A stretch of 64,000 nt of DNA from Flavobacterium flavigenum (GTDB lineage Bacteria > Bacteroidota > Bacteroidia > Flavobacteriales > Flavobacteriaceae), in contig NZ_CP114285.2 in assembly GCF_027111255.2 (NCBI RefSeq), positions 3,100,001-3,164,000 of the forward strand. The letters are read 5' to 3'. Of this stretch, positions 1 through 8,139 are shown piece by piece. The position numbers and the translations under genes are program-made. The notes below the pieces were generated by a model. It saw only the letters and a program-made list of their open reading frames with translations. It was not told the origin of the DNA and searched no databases. Numbering within the stretch: position 1 is the first letter of the stretch; every line of letters begins with the position of its first letter.

Positions 1-2
1 GT

Positions 3-536
3 TATTTATTGACCCATCTTTCTGCTTATAATCAAAAAGAAAGTGAAATTTGGAAAGACATCATTACTGAAAATAATCAGAAGATACTTTTGGATATTCA
101 GGAATTGCAAAAAAACGACTATCAGGAGTTCCCATCAAAAGCAAATTTTAAATTAATATTAGAAAATGGTATTAAAGATGTCAATGGCAAATTATTATTA
201 AAACCGGTATTGCTTTTTCCATTAAAAGAAAGTCTTATTGATATTGAAAAAAGAAAACTTTCTATAGAAAATGACTTTGCTTATGTTTATGAAATACAGT
301 ATGAGTATCAATTACCATTGGATTATAAAGTAGAATTTATGCCTGAAAATGCAAAAGCTGAAAACGATTTAGGAAGCTTTGATATTCAATACAAGCTTCT
401 GAAAAATAATCTTATAGTAACTCAAAAGATAGCATCAAAAAAATTAGTATTAGAAAATAAGGATTTTATACTTTGGAATTCTTTTATAAAAACACTAACC
501 AAACAATACAGTCAATCCATAATTCTTTCTAAATAA
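3..536 (+). CDS. DUF3857/transglutaminase-like protein, C-terminal fragment cut by the window edge
   Basis: The frame is open from the left edge to a TAA at 534-536, so this is the last ~177 codons of a longer gene. What remains is a beta-rich domain ending in a stretch with the same plan as the C-terminus of the next gene: a hydrophobic strand with LPLDYKVE, then a long segment with LIVTQKIASKK, then a terminal amphipathic helix. In the DUF3857 family this is the all-beta C-terminal domain after a transglutaminase-like core. The stop overlaps the next start (TAATG), which suggests translational coupling of two paralogues. Function unknown; such proteins are usually periplasmic. The N-terminus and any catalytic residues lie outside the window. 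Confidence 0.7.
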   Translation, partial: YLLTHLSAYNQKESEIWKDIITENNQKILLDIQELQKNDYQEFPSKANFKLILENGIKDVNGKLLLKPVLLFPLKESLIDIEKRKLSIENDFAYVYEIQYEYQLPLDYKVEFMPENAKAENDLGSFDIQYKLLKNNLIVTQKIASKKLVLENKDFILWNSFIKTLTKQYSQSIILSK

Positions 537-2440
537 TGAAAAAAATAACTCTAATTTTTGTCTTGTTATTCTTCTTTCAAAGTTATTCGCAGGAAATAAA
601 AAGCTACACTTGGGACGAAAAACCAATTTTTGATGAAATTTCGGCTGAACACAAAGACCAGCCTGCTGTAGTCTTGTTTGACAAACGCTGGATACATACA
701 AGAGTTGGAGCTTATGCTTATGCAACTTTTGGAATGAATCATTTTGCCATAAAAATCAATAAAGCCGGGGAAATTAACAAATACAATAAAATTAAAGCCC
801 AAGACAACGGATACATTCGTGATGTTCGTGATTTTCATGCTCGTATCATAAAACCTAACGGAGAAATAAAAATAATACCTCAGGATAAAATTATTGAAAC
901 GGAGATCGACAAAGTAAAATCAATCGTTTTTGAAGGTGTAGAAGCAGGGGATATTTTGGAATATTATTTCATTATAAAAGAAAATCCATCTGCTTATGGA
1001 GTTGAAGTTTTCCAGAAAGATATTCCGGTTTTGTTTGCCGAATTCACACACACTCAGGAAGGCGTAAAATTTGAAACTTATGCATCTTCAGAGTTTAAAA
1101 AAAGCAGTAGCAAGAACAAGACTATATTAACAGCCACTAATATTCCGATTTTTAAAGAAGAATCGAATGCAACAAACATAAAGAATTTGGTGAAGTTAAT
1201 TTATATGGTTTCAACGCCATCAATGGACATTTATAATTGGAATTATTTTTTACCACAATATCTTGCTAAACCGTCTTTTCAATATTTTAAGAAAGCGCAG
1301 GCCAGAGAGTTTATTCAAAAATTAAATATTGGTACTGAATCAACCGAAGAGAAATTAATTAAAATCGATGAGTACATAAAAACCAATTTTGATTTTATAA
1401 GCAGAGGAGAAACAGCTCAAAAAATCACGAATTTAAACAATGGAAAACAAAAATTAACAGGCGGTGATATTTTTGACTTATATGGATTTACACTCAAAGA
1501 ATTAAAAATTCCCTATAAAGTTGCAGTGGGTATGTCGCGATTTAATGGAGAGATTGATACCGAAAAATTTGTTGTACCTCTGTCTCATGAATTCATGTAT
1601 TACATTCCTGAAACTAAAAAATTCCTGTCTCCGTATGAGAAATATTTGTCTTATGGTTATCCACCTTATGAGCTTCAGGGTTCAGAAGGCAGAACATATT
1701 ATCCTGCCCTTAAAGAGAATTATGTATTAAGTTTTCCTATTGCTCCTGCTGAATTTACTGTAAATGAATCAAAAAGTACTGTTACATTTTCAGATGACCT
1801 GACAATGGCAAATATAGAAAAAACACTTTCTTATACCGGGTATGATGGACAGTTGAATAGGAATTGGGTGAAATACATTAATGAAAATCAGGATGACAAA
1901 AAACTAGGGGAGTATATTAAGGAAAGAGTATTTGGTGATGATTTTAATATAAAAATAACCAATTATAGTTTTGAAAATCAAGAGTTCAAATACAATTACT
2001 CCAACACACCTTACAATGTTATAGTTAAAGCGGAAGCACAGGAATCCTTAACTGAAAATGCCGGTAATCTGGTTTTGGTAAACCTCGGCAAAATGATTGG
2101 TAAGCAAGGAAATTTATATCAGGAAACGGATAGAAAATGGGATGTGGATTTAAAGTATGCTAAAACGTTCAAACACAAAATAGTTTTCAATATTCCGAAC
2201 GGTTATGAAGTCGAAAGTTTTAAAGATTTGGAAATTGATAAGAAAACAGGAGGAGATGAAACCACAAATTGTTCTTTCAAATCAACCGTAAAAGTGGAAG
2301 GAAATCAATTAATTGTTGAGGTTTTTGAGATTTACAAATCTATAAATTACCCAAAAGAAATCTATCAGGAATACAGAAATGTAGTCAACGCTTCTTCCGA
2401 CTTTACAAAAGCATCAGTAGTATTGAGACCAAAAAAATAA
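536..2440 (+). CDS. Secreted DUF3857 protein with degenerate transglutaminase core
   Basis: 634 aa with a Sec signal peptide (MKKITLIFVLLFFFQSYSQ). The N-terminal ~260 residues match the DUF3857 layout, with an acidic-aromatic segment around VRDFHARIIKPNGEIKII. A transglutaminase-like region follows at about 275-365, and a beta-sandwich C-terminus completes the protein. In active family members a Cys sits in a G-x-C-x-D type motif; here the corresponding stretch (about residues 306-315) reads LTGGDIFDLY with no Cys. A His is still present in PLSHEF (about 350). I therefore infer loss of catalysis. The ATG overlaps the upstream stop by one base, so the pair is probably co-translated. Role unknown, perhaps envelope-associated. 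Confidence 0.75.
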   Translation: MKKITLIFVLLFFFQSYSQEIKSYTWDEKPIFDEISAEHKDQPAVVLFDKRWIHTRVGAYAYATFGMNHFAIKINKAGEINKYNKIKAQDNGYIRDVRDFHARIIKPNGEIKIIPQDKIIETEIDKVKSIVFEGVEAGDILEYYFIIKENPSAYGVEVFQKDIPVLFAEFTHTQEGVKFETYASSEFKKSSSKNKTILTATNIPIFKEESNATNIKNLVKLIYMVSTPSMDIYNWNYFLPQYLAKPSFQYFKKAQAREFIQKLNIGTESTEEKLIKIDEYIKTNFDFISRGETAQKITNLNNGKQKLTGGDIFDLYGFTLKELKIPYKVAVGMSRFNGEIDTEKFVVPLSHEFMYYIPETKKFLSPYEKYLSYGYPPYELQGSEGRTYYPALKENYVLSFPIAPAEFTVNESKSTVTFSDDLTMANIEKTLSYTGYDGQLNRNWVKYINENQDDKKLGEYIKERVFGDDFNIKITNYSFENQEFKYNYSNTPYNVIVKAEAQESLTENAGNLVLVNLGKMIGKQGNLYQETDRKWDVDLKYAKTFKHKIVFNIPNGYEVESFKDLEIDKKTGGDETTNCSFKSTVKVEGNQLIVEVFEIYKSINYPKEIYQEYRNVVNASSDFTKASVVLRPKK

Positions 2441-2481
2441 AAAGGTTTTAAAAATAAACATTCATTATTAGAATAATAAAA

Positions 2482-4605
2482 ATGACTAACATACAATTTA
2501 TCGCTAAATCCGTTAACACGGCTCCAATAAACATTCAAAACACAGTAAAACTTTTAGAAGAAGATTGTACGATTCCGTTTATCTCGCGTTACCGAAAAGA
2601 TTCGACCGGAAATCTCGATGAAGTTGTAATCGAACAGATTGCAAAACTTCAAAAAGAATACGATACGCTTATAAAACGTAAAGAAGCGGTTTTAAAATCT
2701 ATTGAAGAGCAAAAAGCGCTTACACCGGATTTGAAGAAAAAAATTGAAGACAGTTTTGATTTACAAGAAATTGAAGATTTCTACCTTCCATACAAAAAGA
2801 AGAAAAAAACGAAAGCTGATGTGGCTCGCGAATTTGGATTGGAACCATTGGCCAAATTAATGATGTCTGAAAGCGATTCTGATTTCGATTTTATTTCGAC
2901 TCAATATTTAAATGAAAATGTTGTTAACGAAGAAGCTGCCATTCAGGGTGCGAGAGATATTGTGGCGGAATGGATCAACGAAAATATTTATGTCCGTAAA
3001 CAGTTAAGAAGATTATTTCAGCGAAAAGCCACAATTGCTACCAAGGTTGTAAAAAAGAAAGCGGAAGAAGAAGGAGCACAGAAATTCAGCCAGTATTTTG
3101 ATTGGGAAGAACCGTTGACAAAAGCTCCGGCACACCGTTTATTAGCCATGCTTCGTGCAGAAAATGAAGGTTTTATAAAATTAAAAATAGATGTAGATAT
3201 TGACGAAGCGTACGATGTTATTGATGAAATTATCATTAAAAAACAGAATAATTCGACAGCACATTTACAGCTGGCGATTGAAGACAGTTACAAACGTTTA
3301 TTGAATCCGGCAATTGGGAATGAAACCTTGCAGGAAGCCAAAGCTAAAGCTGATGCTAACTCAATTCAGGTTTTTGCCAACAATTTAGGGCAGCTTTTAT
3401 TGGCACCGCCGTTGGGAGAAAAAAGAATTTTAGCGATTGATCCGGGATTTAGAAGTGGTTGTAAAGTCGTTTGTCTGGATGAAAAGGGAGATTTACTATA
3501 CAATGAAACCATTTATCCTCATGCTCCTCAAAACGAGGAAACCATGGCGATTAAAAAAATCCGTTCTATGGTAAATTCGTATAAAATTGATGCTATTTCT
3601 ATTGGAAACGGGACGGCTTCAAGAGAAACCGAATTTTTCATCAAAAAAATTGCTTTCGATAAACCTATACAGGTTTTTATAGTTTCAGAAGCCGGTGCTT
3701 CGGTTTATTCGGCATCAAAAATTGCGAGAGAAGAATTTCCTAATTATGATGTCACGGTTCGTGGTTCAGTTTCGATCGGTAGACGACTTTCAGATCCGTT
3801 GGCCGAACTGGTAAAAATCGACCCAAAAGCAATTGGAGTAGGGCAGTACCAGCATGACGTTGATCAGACTAAACTAAAAGAAGAACTTGATAATACGGTA
3901 ATTCGCTGTGTAAACTCGGTTGGAATCAACATCAACACGGCCAGTAAACATTTGTTAAGCTACGTGAGTGGAATAGGAGAGAAGCTGGCCGAAAATATCG
4001 TTCAATACCGTTCTGAAAATGGACCTTTTGAAGACAGAAAACAGCTGAAAAAAGTGCCTCGATTGGGGGATAAAGCGTATCAGCAGGGAGCGGCGTTTAT
4101 CAGGATTTCGAATGCTAAAAATCCATTAGACAATTCGGCGGTGCATCCGGAAGCTTATCCGGTTGTGGAGAAAATGGCTAAAGATTTGAAATTATCGGTA
4201 AACGATTTAATTGGCAACAAAGAAAAAACAGCCCTGATTAAGGCCGAAAACTATACTACATCAGAAGTTGGTCTACTAACACTGAAAGACATCATAAAAG
4301 AGCTTGAAAAGCCCGGATTAGACCCAAGAAAATCGGCTAAGGTTTTTGAGTTTGATGCGAATGTAAAATCAATCAAAGATTTGAAAATCGGAATGATTTT
4401 ACCGGGAATTGTAAACAACATTACCAACTTTGGCTGTTTTGTAGATATCGGAATCAAAGAAAGCGGATTGGTTCATATCTCACAGCTAAAAGCCGGTTTT
4501 GTGAGTGATGTGAATGAAGTGGTAAAATTACATCAGCATGTGGATGTAAAGGTGACTGAGGTTGATGAGGATAGAAAGAGGATCCAGTTGACCATGGTGC
4601 TTTAA
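2482..4605 (+). CDS. tex: Tex family RNA-binding transcriptional accessory protein
   Basis: 707 aa, a typical or slightly short length for Tex. Domains visible in order: N-terminal helical Tex region (IPFISRYRKDSTGNLDE near residue 35); YqgF/RNase H-like domain starting near 315 (ILAIDPGFRSGCKVV); helix-hairpin-helix segment near 480-545 (INTASKHLLSYVSGIGEKLA); C-terminal S1 domain from about 632 (LKIGMILPGIVNNITNFGCF). Tex is a cytoplasmic nucleic-acid-binding protein linked to transcription fidelity and RNA turnover. It stands 41 bp behind the DUF3857 gene and is followed by a strong bidirectional terminator, so it ends this transcription unit. No oddities seen. Confidence 0.95.
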   Translation: MTNIQFIAKSVNTAPINIQNTVKLLEEDCTIPFISRYRKDSTGNLDEVVIEQIAKLQKEYDTLIKRKEAVLKSIEEQKALTPDLKKKIEDSFDLQEIEDFYLPYKKKKKTKADVAREFGLEPLAKLMMSESDSDFDFISTQYLNENVVNEEAAIQGARDIVAEWINENIYVRKQLRRLFQRKATIATKVVKKKAEEEGAQKFSQYFDWEEPLTKAPAHRLLAMLRAENEGFIKLKIDVDIDEAYDVIDEIIIKKQNNSTAHLQLAIEDSYKRLLNPAIGNETLQEAKAKADANSIQVFANNLGQLLLAPPLGEKRILAIDPGFRSGCKVVCLDEKGDLLYNETIYPHAPQNEETMAIKKIRSMVNSYKIDAISIGNGTASRETEFFIKKIAFDKPIQVFIVSEAGASVYSASKIAREEFPNYDVTVRGSVSIGRRLSDPLAELVKIDPKAIGVGQYQHDVDQTKLKEELDNTVIRCVNSVGININTASKHLLSYVSGIGEKLAENIVQYRSENGPFEDRKQLKKVPRLGDKAYQQGAAFIRISNAKNPLDNSAVHPEAYPVVEKMAKDLKLSVNDLIGNKEKTALIKAENYTTSEVGLLTLKDIIKELEKPGLDPRKSAKVFEFDANVKSIKDLKIGMILPGIVNNITNFGCFVDIGIKESGLVHISQLKAGFVSDVNEVVKLHQHVDVKVTEVDEDRKRIQLTMVL

Positions 4606-4623
4606 AAATCCAATATTTAAAAT

Positions 4624-4652
4624 TGCTTCGCCTGTTCGCTATCGGTCGGGTC
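4624..4652. repeat. Short GC-rich island between tex and its terminator (possible REP-like element)
   Basis: Within an AT-rich intergenic gap there is a ~29-bp block with GCTTCGCCTGTTCGCTATCG followed by GTCGGGTC, clearly richer in G+C than its surroundings. No open frame uses it. It may be a dispersed extragenic repeat, but only one copy is visible here, so this is a guess from composition. Confidence 0.3.
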
Positions 4653-4679
4653 AAAATTCCAAAAATGATGGAATTATTA

Positions 4680-4729
4680 AAAACTGAAAACTCCCAAACT
4701 ACAATTGTAATTTGGGAGTTTTCAGTTTT
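4680..4729. terminator. Bidirectional rho-independent terminator between tex and the delta-60 gene
   Basis: A perfect 19-bp inverted repeat (arm AAAACTGAAAACTCCCAAA at 4680-4698, its complement at 4711-4729) encloses a 12-nt loop. A/T runs at both ends allow termination of the converging tex (+) and delta-60 (-) transcripts. A near-identical hairpin recurs at 8098-8136. Confidence 0.85.
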
Positions 4730-4741
4730 CAATTTAAGCAA

Positions 4742-7288
4742 TTATATTTTTATAAATTTTTGAGAAGTTTCACCGTTTTCGGTTTTTATTTTAATTAGAT
4801 ATAAACCAGAGTGGAATGAACTTATGTCTATTGATGAATTCGCATTTTCTTTCGTGTAAACTAATCTTCCAAATAAATCATAAATTTTTACAGCGCAACT
4901 ATTTTCTTTTAAAGAAATTATATTTAATGTGTTCTTTACTGGATTTGGCCATATTGAGAAAGATGTAGCTTTTTCACTAAACTCATCGTTTGATAAGTTA
5001 GATATATTCCCTTGTATTCCAATTAAATAAGATGATAAGTTGTTTCCCTGATATGCAGTAAAGTCACCACCAATCAATAATTGATTATTTGGCTGCAATA
5101 ATATGGAATAAACAGTTGCGTTTGTGTTGTTATTATTGAAAAATGTAATTCCAGGGTCAAAACTGTTGTCTTTACTTCCGTTTGTATTTAAAACAACCAG
5201 GTTATTTTGAGTTAATGTACCATTAGAAGAGTAACTTCCAACAATTATTTTTCCATCATTTTGCAGGACGGTAGCATACACAAAGCAATTTTGAAAAGTA
5301 GATTCTACATCAAAAGAATTGTCTGCACTTCCATCGGTATTTAAGCGAATTAATTTCTCTCTCTGAATTCCCTGATAACTTGAAAAAACACCTCCCACTA
5401 GAATTTTATTATCTGGCTGTAAAGTTATAGAATAAACAGGATCACTAAATCCAGACCCTATATCAAAAGAAGTGTCTTTGCTTCCATTTGCATTTAATCG
5501 AATTAAATTGGCCTGATTCAAACTTGCGAATTTTTGAAAATATCCGCCCACCAGTATTTTTCCATCGGATTGTACTATTATAGTTTTGACTACGTTTACA
5601 GGATTTGGCTTACTGTTATAAAAACCAGTTCCTATATTAAATGTTGTGTCTTTTGTTCCGTCTGTGTTTAAACGAATCAAACAATTCTGAGATGTTCCTT
5701 GATATTTTCCAAAATTACCACCTACTAATATTTTCCCGTCAGGTTGTATAGCTACAAAATTAACCGTGTTATCAAACCCTGTACCTATATTAAAAGAGGA
5801 ATCTTTGGATCCATCTGTATTCAAACGAATTAAGTAATTTTGACCCGTTTCCTGGTATTTAGTAAATTTACCGCCAACAATTATTTTTCCATCACTTTGC
5901 AATACTATAGAATTAACTGAACCATTGAATCCGGTTCCTATAGAAAAGGAATCATCTTTACTTTTATCTGAATTAAGACGCATTAGATTATTTTGAGAAA
6001 TTTCTTTATAGTTCGTAAAATTTCCACCAACTAAGATTTTTCCATCATTTTGTTGTACCATTGAATTAACGGGAAAATTTAATCCTGTTCCAATACTCAA
6101 AGACGAATCCTTCATTCCATTGGAATTTAATCGGGTTAAATGTTTTTGAGTAATTCCCTGATTATTTATAATATCCCATCCTACTAATAATTTTCCATCA
6201 GATTGGATTGTCACAGTTTTAGATTTTGTAGGGTCATTATTAAACTGAGTACCAATATCAAAAGTGGTGTCTCTGGATCCATCTTTATTTATACGAATTA
6301 ACCCGTTTACATTACTTCCCTGATAGCTGGTAAAGTTTCCCATAACCAATATTTTTTCATCAGACTGTATGGCTATATTTCTAATTCCGTAATGAAAATG
6401 ACTTGAATTATCAGTCGATATTTTATTAAAACCACTTTTAACGTCGAAAGAAACATCTTTGCTTCCATCGGCATTTAAACGAATTAAGCCATTTTCAGTA
6501 CTTTCTTTATAACTGCTAAAAGTTCCTACAACTATTATTTTACCATCAGATTGTAGTGCCATTGCCTGAACGTTATTATTTTCAAAACCACTTGTTCCAA
6601 TGTCAAATGAAGTATCGTGGGTTCCATCAGGATTTAACCGTACTATTTCATTTTGAGGGGCGCTAAAATTTCCTTCTGCGAGTATTTTACCGTTAGGTTG
6701 CACAATCAAAGATTTTACATACCTATAATCACTAATTGGGGACTTAAAGGAAATATCAGTACCTCCATTTGAATTCAACAGAACTATACTTTTGCTACTC
6801 CTGCCACTAAAGCTTTGAAATCCACCTCCAACTAATATTTTACCATTGGATAATAGTGCCAAACAATATACAGTATCGGCTCCGGTGCCTATTTCAAATG
6901 AAGTATCTTTGCTTCCATCACTATTTAAACGAATGATACCTTTTTGATCAGATTCCTGATATTTACTAAATAAGCCACCTACCAGAATTTTTCCATCGGA
7001 TTGTAACAAAATGGCTTCCACATCATAGTTAAAGCCAGCTCCAATATCAAAAGAAGTGTCCTTGCTTCCATCAGCATTTAAACGAATCAATCGGTTTTGA
7101 ATCGCACCCTGATAGCAAGTAAAGCGACCGCCAACAAGTATTTTTCCATCGGGTTGTTGTTTTATAACTGTAACATCGTTATTAAATCCCGGATAAGCCC
7201 CAAAAAGATGTGTTATTTCTGCTGTATTTTGTGCAAATATTAAAACGGATTGGAAAACAAGTAATAAAAAGAGTAAAGTTTTTTTCAT
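4742..7288 (-). CDS. Delta-60 repeat protein with T9SS type A sorting domain
   Basis: 848 aa if started at the ATG at 7288, which directly begins a signal peptide (MKKTLLFLLLVFQSVLIFAQ). An upstream in-frame start at 7357 would add 23 non-signal residues and is unlikely. About 14 tandem copies of a ~55-residue beta-propeller-like repeat follow, each with the core DGKILVGGxF and then IRLNxDGSKDxSFxIGTGF. This is the delta-60 (TIGR02608-like) repeat. The last ~75 residues (SIWPNPVKNTLNIISL to QKFIKI) form the T9SS sorting domain, so the protein should be secreted or anchored at the cell surface by the system that includes SprE. Substrate unknown. A -7-like box lies 15-22 bp upstream. Confidence 0.9.
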   Translation of the reverse strand: MKKTLLFLLLVFQSVLIFAQNTAEITHLFGAYPGFNNDVTVIKQQPDGKILVGGRFTCYQGAIQNRLIRLNADGSKDTSFDIGAGFNYDVEAILLQSDGKILVGGLFSKYQESDQKGIIRLNSDGSKDTSFEIGTGADTVYCLALLSNGKILVGGGFQSFSGRSSKSIVLLNSNGGTDISFKSPISDYRYVKSLIVQPNGKILAEGNFSAPQNEIVRLNPDGTHDTSFDIGTSGFENNNVQAMALQSDGKIIVVGTFSSYKESTENGLIRLNADGSKDVSFDVKSGFNKISTDNSSHFHYGIRNIAIQSDEKILVMGNFTSYQGSNVNGLIRINKDGSRDTTFDIGTQFNNDPTKSKTVTIQSDGKLLVGWDIINNQGITQKHLTRLNSNGMKDSSLSIGTGLNFPVNSMVQQNDGKILVGGNFTNYKEISQNNLMRLNSDKSKDDSFSIGTGFNGSVNSIVLQSDGKIIVGGKFTKYQETGQNYLIRLNTDGSKDSSFNIGTGFDNTVNFVAIQPDGKILVGGNFGKYQGTSQNCLIRLNTDGTKDTTFNIGTGFYNSKPNPVNVVKTIIVQSDGKILVGGYFQKFASLNQANLIRLNANGSKDTSFDIGSGFSDPVYSITLQPDNKILVGGVFSSYQGIQREKLIRLNTDGSADNSFDVESTFQNCFVYATVLQNDGKIIVGSYSSNGTLTQNNLVVLNTNGSKDNSFDPGITFFNNNNTNATVYSILLQPNNQLLIGGDFTAYQGNNLSSYLIGIQGNISNLSNDEFSEKATSFSIWPNPVKNTLNIISLKENSCAVKIYDLFGRLVYTKENANSSIDISSFHSGLYLIKIKTENGETSQKFIKI

Positions 7289-7302
7289 AAAATAATTTTT
7301 CT

Positions 7303-7310
7303 CAAATATA
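7303..7310 (-). promoter_or_regulatory. Candidate -7 box for the delta-60 gene
   Basis: TATATTTG on the minus strand matches the Bacteroidota -7 consensus TAnnTTTG and ends 15 bp before the chosen ATG. No clear TTG -33 element is present at the usual distance. Confidence 0.4.
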
Positions 7311-7402
7311 TAAGATTTGACTGTAAAATATTTAAATGTTGTCACAAAAAAACTCAATTCTAATAAGGTCGGTGTATTTAAAATATATCCTTTCCAATAC
7401 TA

Positions 7403-7410
7403 TATATTTG
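7403..7410 (+). promoter_or_regulatory. Candidate -7 box for the 215-aa secreted protein gene
   Basis: TATATTTG on the plus strand matches TAnnTTTG and lies 24 bp before the ATG at 7435. No convincing -33 TTG is seen. Confidence 0.4.
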
Positions 7411-7434
7411 TAAGAAATCATAAATCCCTAAATC

Positions 7435-8082
7435 ATGAAAAAAACAATTTTAATACTCGTCTTATTACTTTTTTCAGTAATTGGACATGCTAAATTTCAA
7501 AAAGCAGTTTTGTATATGGAAAACGGAACCAAAAAATCAGGCCTGGCTGAAATGGTCGAAAATGGCGATTCGAAAGTCGTTTTCAAAACAGATGAAAAAG
7601 CGAAAAAAGAAAAGATTGCTAGTGATCTTATCAAAAAGATAGAATTCACAGATGATGAAAAAAATGAATTTCTGGCTGAAAGATTATATTTAACTTCTGC
7701 TAATGCTTTTTCCGGAAAGTTTTCTAAGTCAAAGGAAAAAAAATGGTTTTACATTCTGTATGACAGAGATATAAAAATTGGATGTGTAGATTTTGCAGGA
7801 ACGATGCAATACAATCCTTCAAAAGGTAAAACTTCAGGACAGTTTGGAGATACAACGTACTATTTTGGAAAGAAAAAAGGGGATGAATTGTATTTTGGTT
7901 TTTTAAAATCGAGTGCTGGTATCACTGTTCATACCCAGACAGGATCGAATATCAAAAAAATGTCTAAGGAAGCTTTTGCCGGATGTCCGAAACTGATCGC
8001 TGCTATTGAAAAAGAAGATTTTAAAACCAAAACAGCACTAGAGCAGTTGATTTCTCTTTTCGAAAGAAATAAATGTAAATAA
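7435..8082 (+). CDS. Secreted protein of unknown function, 215 aa
   Basis: Starts with a clear signal peptide (MKKTILILVLLLFSVIGHA). The mature part is lysine-rich and mixed alpha/beta. It opens with a segment resembling the 'ENGTKKSGLAEMV...IKKIEF' beta unit of small secreted Bacteroidota proteins; I do not recognise a named family. A Cys occurs near the C-terminus (NKCK) and others at GCVDFAG and GCPKL, so disulfides are possible. It lies alone between divergent and convergent neighbours: its own -7 box upstream and a terminator downstream make it monocistronic. It diverges from the delta-60 gene, and a shared regulatory region of ~145 bp separates them. Confidence 0.75.
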   Translation: MKKTILILVLLLFSVIGHAKFQKAVLYMENGTKKSGLAEMVENGDSKVVFKTDEKAKKEKIASDLIKKIEFTDDEKNEFLAERLYLTSANAFSGKFSKSKEKKWFYILYDRDIKIGCVDFAGTMQYNPSKGKTSGQFGDTTYYFGKKKGDELYFGFLKSSAGITVHTQTGSNIKKMSKEAFAGCPKLIAAIEKEDFKTKTALEQLISLFERNKCK

Positions 8083-8097
8083 GAACATCGATAATAA

Positions 8098-8136
8098 AAA
8101 AACTCCCAAATTACAATTCGTAGTTTGGGAGTTTTT
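8098..8136. terminator. Bidirectional terminator, near-copy of the one at 4680-4729
   Basis: Arms AAAAACTCCCAAA (8098-8110) and TTTGGGAGTTTTT (8124-8136) form a 13-bp stem around a loop TTACAATTCGTAG that resembles the loop at 4699-4710. It serves the converging 215-aa gene (+) and GH8 gene (-). Confidence 0.85.
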
Positions 8137-8139
8137 AGT

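Noticed and set aside
4742..7288. Delta-60 repeats as a DNA tandem array
   Set aside because: The repeats are conserved as protein (DGKILVGG) with different codons and are explained by the domain.
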